Of a DNA stretch of 64,000 nt, positions 57,921 to 64,000 are shown piece by piece. Positions within the stretch are counted from its first letter, which is position 1. The number at the start of each line of letters is the position of its first letter. The notes beneath the pieces were generated by a model. It was not told the DNA's origin, searched no databases, and saw nothing but the letters and a program-made list of their open reading frames with translations. The stretch spans positions 146,229,859 through 146,293,858 of the forward strand of contig CM060706.1 of the NCBI GenBank assembly GCA_030686995.1. The letters run 5' to 3'. A program made the position numbers and the translations under genes. The stretch is from Artemisia argyi (Eukaryota; Streptophyta; Magnoliopsida; Asterales; Asteraceae).

Positions 57921-58206
57921 ATCTGTAACACCCCCTAATTTGTGATGTGGCAGCGGAATAGTAATTAGGGTGTTACAGTGAGGATCGAAGTCATAATGAT
58001 AGAAAACGGCTCGAAAGAGACGTTTTAAAAACATAAGTTCATTAATAAAGATTCAAATACAAGAGGTCACATTCAGAGTATTATAATACTAAAAGTCTTG
58101 ATGTTTTGAACTGAATCAAACATCTTTATTTTACACCATTATTTAAATAAAGTAAATAAGTTTTGATGTTTTCGCCCGTTCCATGCTTGCTTCCTCTGCT
58201 AAATAC

Positions 58207-58734
58207 CTGAGATAACATGTTTAAAAGTCAACAAAAATGTTGAGTGATATCATAGAGTTTGAATTTGGTAATTATTTTGATACACAAGTAAGATTGTATT
58301 AGGAATACAATCAGTTAAAAATTGATATTGCAGTATATATTGCTCTAAGACTCATGACATGCAAAACGTTAACAAACACCGTAAATACGGAGGTGTCATC
58401 AAATCAACGATAATATTGCCCTCATGTAATAGGTGATTTGCCAATTCCTATTTTTACTCAAATATAATATATCACGACTAATACGACTAACCACATGCAT
58501 AATGGCATTCCGTCAAGTATTAATGGGATAGGCTGTCAAACCTTAAATAGATCTATTCATTATATTCGTGCTCACATAACAGTGATTAATGGCTCATGAT
58601 CAAGGGTCTTTTGGCAATAGGTAACTTAGGCATATATCAAGTCAGATAGCATACAGAAAATTACTTGTGATCTATTTATTACATGTATCCCCCTCACGGA
58701 GTTTGAAATAAGTAAATGTGAGGCTATGACTCAC
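58207..58734 (-). other. candidate LTR intron, element D
   Basis: Donor CAAG|GTGAGTCATAG and acceptor ATGTTATCTCAG|G, 528 nt apart, with TTGACTTTTAAACATG before the acceptor. A CCTCAC/GTGAGG stem (58692-58723) lies just inside the donor. Confidence 0.5.
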
Positions 58735-59031
58735 CTTGATTGATACTGAAATGAAGAAAAGTAAAGTCGGACAAAATTATGATAACGGCTTCGAAATACA
58801 ACCTGATAAATAGATTTATCTGAGAATTTGACCAAATACCATTTGGTAAATACGAAACGAATAACGAATAATTTATTCGTTATGATGAATAGATGATATG
58901 AAGTGAATTTCTTATGTTATGTATGATATGATAAAATATGTGATATAAGTTATTCTCCGAAGTTTTACTTTCTAAATCAAAAGTAATATTGTTTAGTTTG
59001 AAATATCGTTATATATATTATAAACATTACG

Positions 59032-59033
<2 letters not shown>

Positions 59034-59104
<71 letters not shown>
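59034..59104. repeat. (TA)n microsatellite in element D 5' LTR
   Basis: About 70 bp, the shorter allele-like counterpart of 49487-49602. Confidence 0.95.
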
Positions 59105-59109
<5 letters not shown>

Positions 59110-62100
59110 GAAAGTTTAAATGCATATGACGAGATAAATTTACGAAAATATAAAATAACTAAGAATGTTAAATAGAATAGGTGTAGTCCTTGTCCTTTTC
59201 CAATTTTACCATTTTTACTCTAACGACGTTAGCGTTACACCGTTAGTCCTTTTTATAAATAAATTACAATTATAGTCCTCTAATTGTCCAATAGTCAAAC
59301 CTAGGCTTAGAATATTAACTATTATCAATTTTTACCCTTATGGTTCTGTTTTTACAGTTTTAGTCCCCACTTTTCAATATTTACAGTTTTAGTCCTTCTA
59401 GGTGTCGTCGCGTTACATTTTTAGTCCAAAGTTACAAAAATGATTAGAAAAATTATCTAAAAATTTCCGAGGCTTATTTAATAAATATCAAGCTTATTTC
59501 AACAGCTTATTTAGTAAAAAGTGCTTATTTTCAATAATTGGGCTTTTAACGATCTTAAATCAAGGCCTATTAACGTTTTAAAATCCGTACTTCGTGAGAC
59601 GAGTTGAGCTCATCAAAAATATCATTTTTCATGTTCTATTTTCATATCAAAAAGTTTAGATAAGCTATCTTATCAAAAGAGCTTATTTTCAGCTTATTGG
59701 GCTTTTAGGCCCAATACGTTAAAATTATATGTTTTAAACTGGATTAATAGCGATTCACTTTGGTATCTTTTGAGTGTCGAAATCAACTTATTTTTACATG
59801 TTATATATACGAAATCGTTTGCTAGCTAGGTGGTCTAATAGGTCGTGTAATAATATGGTACGCTTTTTCCGTGATATTTAAAGATAATCGATGCTTCCTT
59901 GGGTCGTATGGCACGTTTCATATATATTTAAAAGACTTGAATAATTTTCTAAGTGTATATATAGTTTTTATACGCTTAAGCATGGTTCAAAATGATCGTA
60001 TAATGCATGTGAAGTAAAAACTAACGTGAAATATGTGTGTGTTGTGACTCCTAGGCCTTCCAAGATAGAGGCTAGTCACATGTCGTGTACTACATGATAA
60101 TATGTACGTAGAATTATATATAAAGCTTATATACAATCGATATAATATAAACATGATGCATGAAACATTTTAGACGTGTGATATGTATTGAAATGAGATT
60201 AAAACAACTTACAACACCTCTAGGGTGGTAGGGAAACGAGAGTGGATGAATGAAATACGAGAAACAATCACGTTCGACTATAACCCAAAATAACAATCGT
60301 ATAAATCAAACCCGATTCTTATTTCTTGCTTCCAAACGTGAGTATGATTATTGCTGGACTTTCAGAGATGATTTTTAGGAAGAAAGGAAGTTTGTGAGAG
60401 TATGGTAAATGATAGAAATGGATGCATGAACAAGGAGTATATATAGTGACTTTGTGTAACACGTAAGTGTAATATTTTTCAAGGAAGCCAAATACACTAT
60501 GCAATGTCAGTAACTATAGGTTATAGGCTGAATTTATATCATATTATAACCCTTGTGAGAGCTTGAAATAAGGTGCATGTATTGGTGATTCACTTAGATG
60601 TCGACCATATATATATTTCCCATACGATTTGAGAAATCGTGTATCATTGGGTTATAGCTGATCATAAATGACATCTAATCATGAAATCATGCTAGGAATG
60701 TTATTAGGAATCTTTATAAACAAACGGGAAACAAAACGGTTAAGTATTGAGTTTATTATAAATCGATTTGGCTTGATTTTGATCAAACACTTCGCCTTCT
60801 AAAAACATATCAAAAGTCGACCTATGAACTCGAGATTCGACACACTAATTGTTGGCTTGGTGATAAACGAGGTGGTGAAATAATATACATGAGTCGTGTG
60901 TAAAAATCGGGAATACGCGAGTCATTTTGGGGCATGTAGCTTAGTCGATCAAATGAAATTTTAATGATTTGGAGTTGGGCTTATGGCATTGGGCTTATGA
61001 ATAGTAACCGGGTGTTGGGCTGAAAATTAATTAAGGGCCCTTTTGGTGTTAAAGTGTAATTAGAAATTTTAATTTAGGATTAGGGAATGAAATTAGTATA
61101 AATGAAATGTTTAGGTTTCGAGTAACGTGTCGAGGATTGGTTCTGTCATTTCGTGAATTATATTATGTCGTGATAACAACAAAATAATATAATAAGAAAA
61201 ATTTCAAATTTTTCTGAAATAATGGGAATCAGTAACGGTAACGAAAGATTATTTATTTAATAACGATATAATTACAAGGAATTTTTACAAGGTTCTACAC
61301 TATGTGTTGTGTGATTATATCTTACGCTTGTCTTCTCTTTAACATGCTAGGCTAGATTTTCATTGTGTTTGCTTAGATGTAGTGAAACCTAGATGTTAAT
61401 TATGGGTTAATTGTTTGTTTATAATTGTTACGGATGATTGTATTCGATGTTAGGCTTAACAAAACTGGCAGACTTCCATTGGTAACTTGTTTGAATGTCT
61501 TAAGAAACATGATAAGAGGTGTACTACGATTCTTGGTTGTATTTAATACGTAAGAGAATTCTAATGATCCCATGTTAGGAGCTTCTAACGGCTCGACATA
61601 GGAGTGAAGTGGGATCTTATAGAGTTAGGGAATATTGTACACGGCCCTACGACTAGTATTAAGGAATATGACTCGTCATCCATGCAATTGTAACAAGCTA
61701 ATCAACCTGTAAAAGCTATCTAGGGAGTAATGAAATCTAAGTAAACACAACTTTCCTCATTATTGTTTCCACCACATTAGTATAATAGTTTTATTTTCAT
61801 TTATTTTATTTTATTTTGATTGCATTTGTATTTAATTGGGTTAGTTGGCTAGCAACTAATTCCGCCCACTCCTTCAAAACCCGAGATTTTACTTGCTTTC
61901 ATAAAAATATAAAAATACAAAAATAATCATCCCTCACCTCTAGACCTAGTTTAGTAGGCTTTCTAATCCTAGCGACACTATTCCTGAGATGAACGATCAA
62001 TCCCCCGGTACTTGTCACTATACTATACTACAACGATCAGGTACACTGCCTGGTAGGGGTTGTAAGCTTCTCAAGATCCCTTGAGAGGTAAAACCTGTTG

Positions 62101-62131
62101 CGAGGGCGCAATTCCCACGTATATCAAGTTT

Positions 62132-62151
62132 TTGGCGCCGCAGCCCGGGGA
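62132..62151 (+). other. primer-binding site, Athila-type element
   Basis: ttggcgccgcagcccgggga follows the LTR end by five bases. It differs from the usual tggcgccgttgccgggga of Athila elements in the middle. Confidence 0.6.
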
Positions 62152-62296
62152 ATAGTTATTGTCTAGGTTAGGATTTCTTTTTATTAGGTCTACTTGCTAG
62201 ATTCCTTTCTAGTAAGGTTTTATTTTTATTTTTAGGTTTTCTTTAGTCTATCTCATTTCTTCGTTTCGTTGTTCGTAACCTTTACCATCTGACATC

Positions 62297-64000
62297 ATGG
62301 AAGGTGGTAACATCTTTGAACCCATCAACCCACCACAACAAAACCACCCACAAAACCCACCACTAGCAAACCAACCTCCTAGGCCCCGAACTTTAGGAGA
62401 GTATTCCCGTCCTAGCCACCAAGGCTATCGAAACACTATTGAGCTCACTCAAGGAGCCAATGTGTCCCCCTTGCGATCCGACACCATCCGGTTGGTGCAA
62501 AGCGGATGTGCATTCCATGGACTTCGTTCCGAAGATCCTAATCAACATCTCAAGGATTTCCTTAAAATCGTAGATTCCATAGACCTTGATGTTGCAACTA
62601 GAGAGTCGACCCAATTACGTGTATTCCAATTCTTTCTACGTGATCAAGCTTGTCAATGGCTTGAACGTTTTCCTGCGGGATCCATCACCTCATGGGATGA
62701 TCTCACTTCTCGTTTCCTTGCTCAATTTTTCCCACCGGGGAGAATTACGATGCTTAGAAATGATATCTTGATGTTCCAACAACGTCAAGGTGAAACTTTC
62801 TATGAAGCATGGAATCGTTTCAAGGACTTACTCCAAAAAGTCCCTCATCATGGCATAAATATTTGGCTATTAGTTCAAATCTTCTATAACCATGTCGACT
62901 TTCACACCAAACGCACCATTGATCGAGCCGCCGGAGGTAGGTTGCGTGATAAAAAAGCCTAGGAATCTTGGGAAATTATTGATGAGAGTGCTTTCGACAA
63001 TCATGAATTATGGGAAGTTACTCATGTTATAAATTCGGCTATCAACGCAATCTTGACACCTGGGGAAACCACTCAAATCTCCGAAGAACTCCTTTGCAAA
63101 CTTGAGAAGAAGGTTGACTATCTCATGGAAAAACAAAAGAGACCGTTAAGTCCCAGACGGGCAGCAGTCAATTCTGTCTCAAATATGATTCCGACACCAT
63201 TGTCTGAGTCACCCTCTAGAGAGAATGTCGAAACCTTTCAAAATTATGCTCCACCTTATTCACCTCCTCAAAACCTCAGCCCAGAATTCGAAGCTCGAAT
63301 GAGAGAGTACATGGAAACCCATTCCGAGTGACTTGCCAAATTTGAGGAAGCTGTTTATAAACAAAAGGAGGAGATGCAAGAGAAAATGAAGGAGATGATG
63401 AGCCTAGTGGAGGAATACTCAAACCAAAAAACCCCTGAAATGATGTTATTAAGAAAAGAAAGCGCTACCCCCACTACCCGTTTTGTTAACTCTATCACAA
63501 TTGTCCACGAGGATAATGAGGAAAAGGAAACCCTTAGTGTACAAACCATTGAGGAACCGCCAAAATCCCAATCACTAGGTTACTACCTAAAACACGAAAT
63601 AAATGAGAATACCATAACAAAGTGGATAAAGAGTGACGGGCTTAACCAATCCTCTAAACAGGTTTCAAAGAAGGAGAAAGAGGGGAAAGATGAGTATGAT
63701 TTATTACCTGGGGTCCGGTATTCGAGAAGCTACTTATACAAAAATTGGCTACTAAGCAGATGGCTTGTGGGAACTTTGAGATACCAGCCATCATTGGGAA
63801 GTTGCAATATCTGGATGCTTTCGCCGATCAAGGATCGGAAGTAAATCTTATGCCCCTAACTATTTACACCCAACTAACCACGGAAATGCCGGGCACCACC
63901 CGTGTTAGGCTACTCTTAGTTGGTCACTCTTATGTATACCCTTTGGGAATTGCAGAGGATGTACTGGTCAATGTTGCAGGGTTCATGTATCCCGTCGATT
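62297..64000 (+). pseudogene. Athila-type gag and start of protease
   Basis: The gag frame starts at 62297 (MEGGNIFEPINPPQQNHPQN). It contains the Athila signatures PRTLGEYSRPSHQGYRNTIE, PLRSDTIRLVQSGCAFHGL, SEDPNQHLKDFLKIVDSIDL and SRFLAQFFPPGRITMLRNDI. It reaches TAG at 62960, continues in frame (ESWEIIDESAFDNHELW) to TGA at 63329, and again in frame through a Glu/Lys-rich coiled stretch (LAKFEEAVYKQKEEMQEKMK). Around 63700-63810 the frame shifts. The protease-like part in the new frame reads DAFADQGSEVNLMPLTIY and later LVGHSYVYPLGIAEDVLVN, and runs off the window. So there are two nonsense codons and at least one frameshift. Confidence 0.85.

Larger units (their letters stand above)
57924..61299 (-). 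repeat. element D 5' LTR (3,376 bp)
   Basis: Contains the U5-end hairpin (57925-57976), the intact splice-like pair (donor 58734, acceptor 58207), a (TA)n tract (59034-59104) and a minus-strand TATA-like box (about 60435-60447, ctatatatactcc). Confidence 0.93.

Overview
This is a plant nuclear window from a eudicot, most likely Asteraceae. It is AT-rich and has long intergenic stretches, TA and ATT microsatellites and many nested retroelements. A proline-rich, coiled-coil ORF lies upstream of gag in the Ty3/gypsy elements; from memory it resembles the N-terminal part of polyproteins predicted in Anthemideae (Tanacetum-type) genomes. There are no bacterial features and no CRISPR array. Only three host gene loci are supported. 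They are an intact single-exon U-box/ARM E3 ligase of the PUB30/31 type (22343-23677, +), an intact VQ-motif protein gene (29229-29732, +), and the 3' part of an unrecognised multi-exon gene (35203-36038, +).

Layout. 1-2431: intergenic, with a rearranged transposase-accessory-like remnant (1105-1573) and the start of a copia-like LTR. 2432-13546: element C, a minus-strand gypsy element with TSD ttgta that has lost pol. It keeps a PBS, an upstream ORF and a gag stub, and carries two small antisense membrane ORFs. 13552-22342: intergenic, with a long-TIR element, a Tourist-like MITE, a tRNA-derived SINE with a 17-bp TSD, a Helitron and a Stowaway MITE. 22343-29732: the PUB and VQ genes, separated by a Helitron cluster and a Stowaway/Helitron nest. 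29815-32725: MITEs, a TRIM element (TSD caata) and Helitron ends. 35203-36038: the multi-exon gene. 36058-45799: element B, a very young plus-strand non-autonomous gypsy element (TSD cgtta) inserted 20 bp after the stop codon of that gene. From about 47749 an Athila-type element begins and runs to the window end. Its 5' LTR is split by 48375-61299, element D, a minus-strand chromodomain Ty3/gypsy element (TSD ctatg) with recognisable but broken gag-pro-RT-RH-INT-CHD.

The strongest unexplained signal joins elements B, C and D. They belong to different families, two are coding-defective, and B lies on the opposite strand. Yet all three share several element-sense RNA structures with compensatory base changes. 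These are a 14-bp stem at the U5 end with a fixed GG bulge and an ATTCCGCTGC loop; a 42-nt two-tier hairpin just after the initiator-Met PBS (GGTTATAG/CTATAACC outer stem, unrelated but always paired inner stem, exactly 42 nt each time); a 19-nt hairpin with a GGA loop exactly 18 nt before the 3' LTR; and matching splice-donor/acceptor signals inside the LTR, the donor followed by another covarying stem. I propose these as cis-acting RNA signals that let defective elements be mobilised in trans by an autonomous relative such as intact copies of D. This is inference from three families read by eye.
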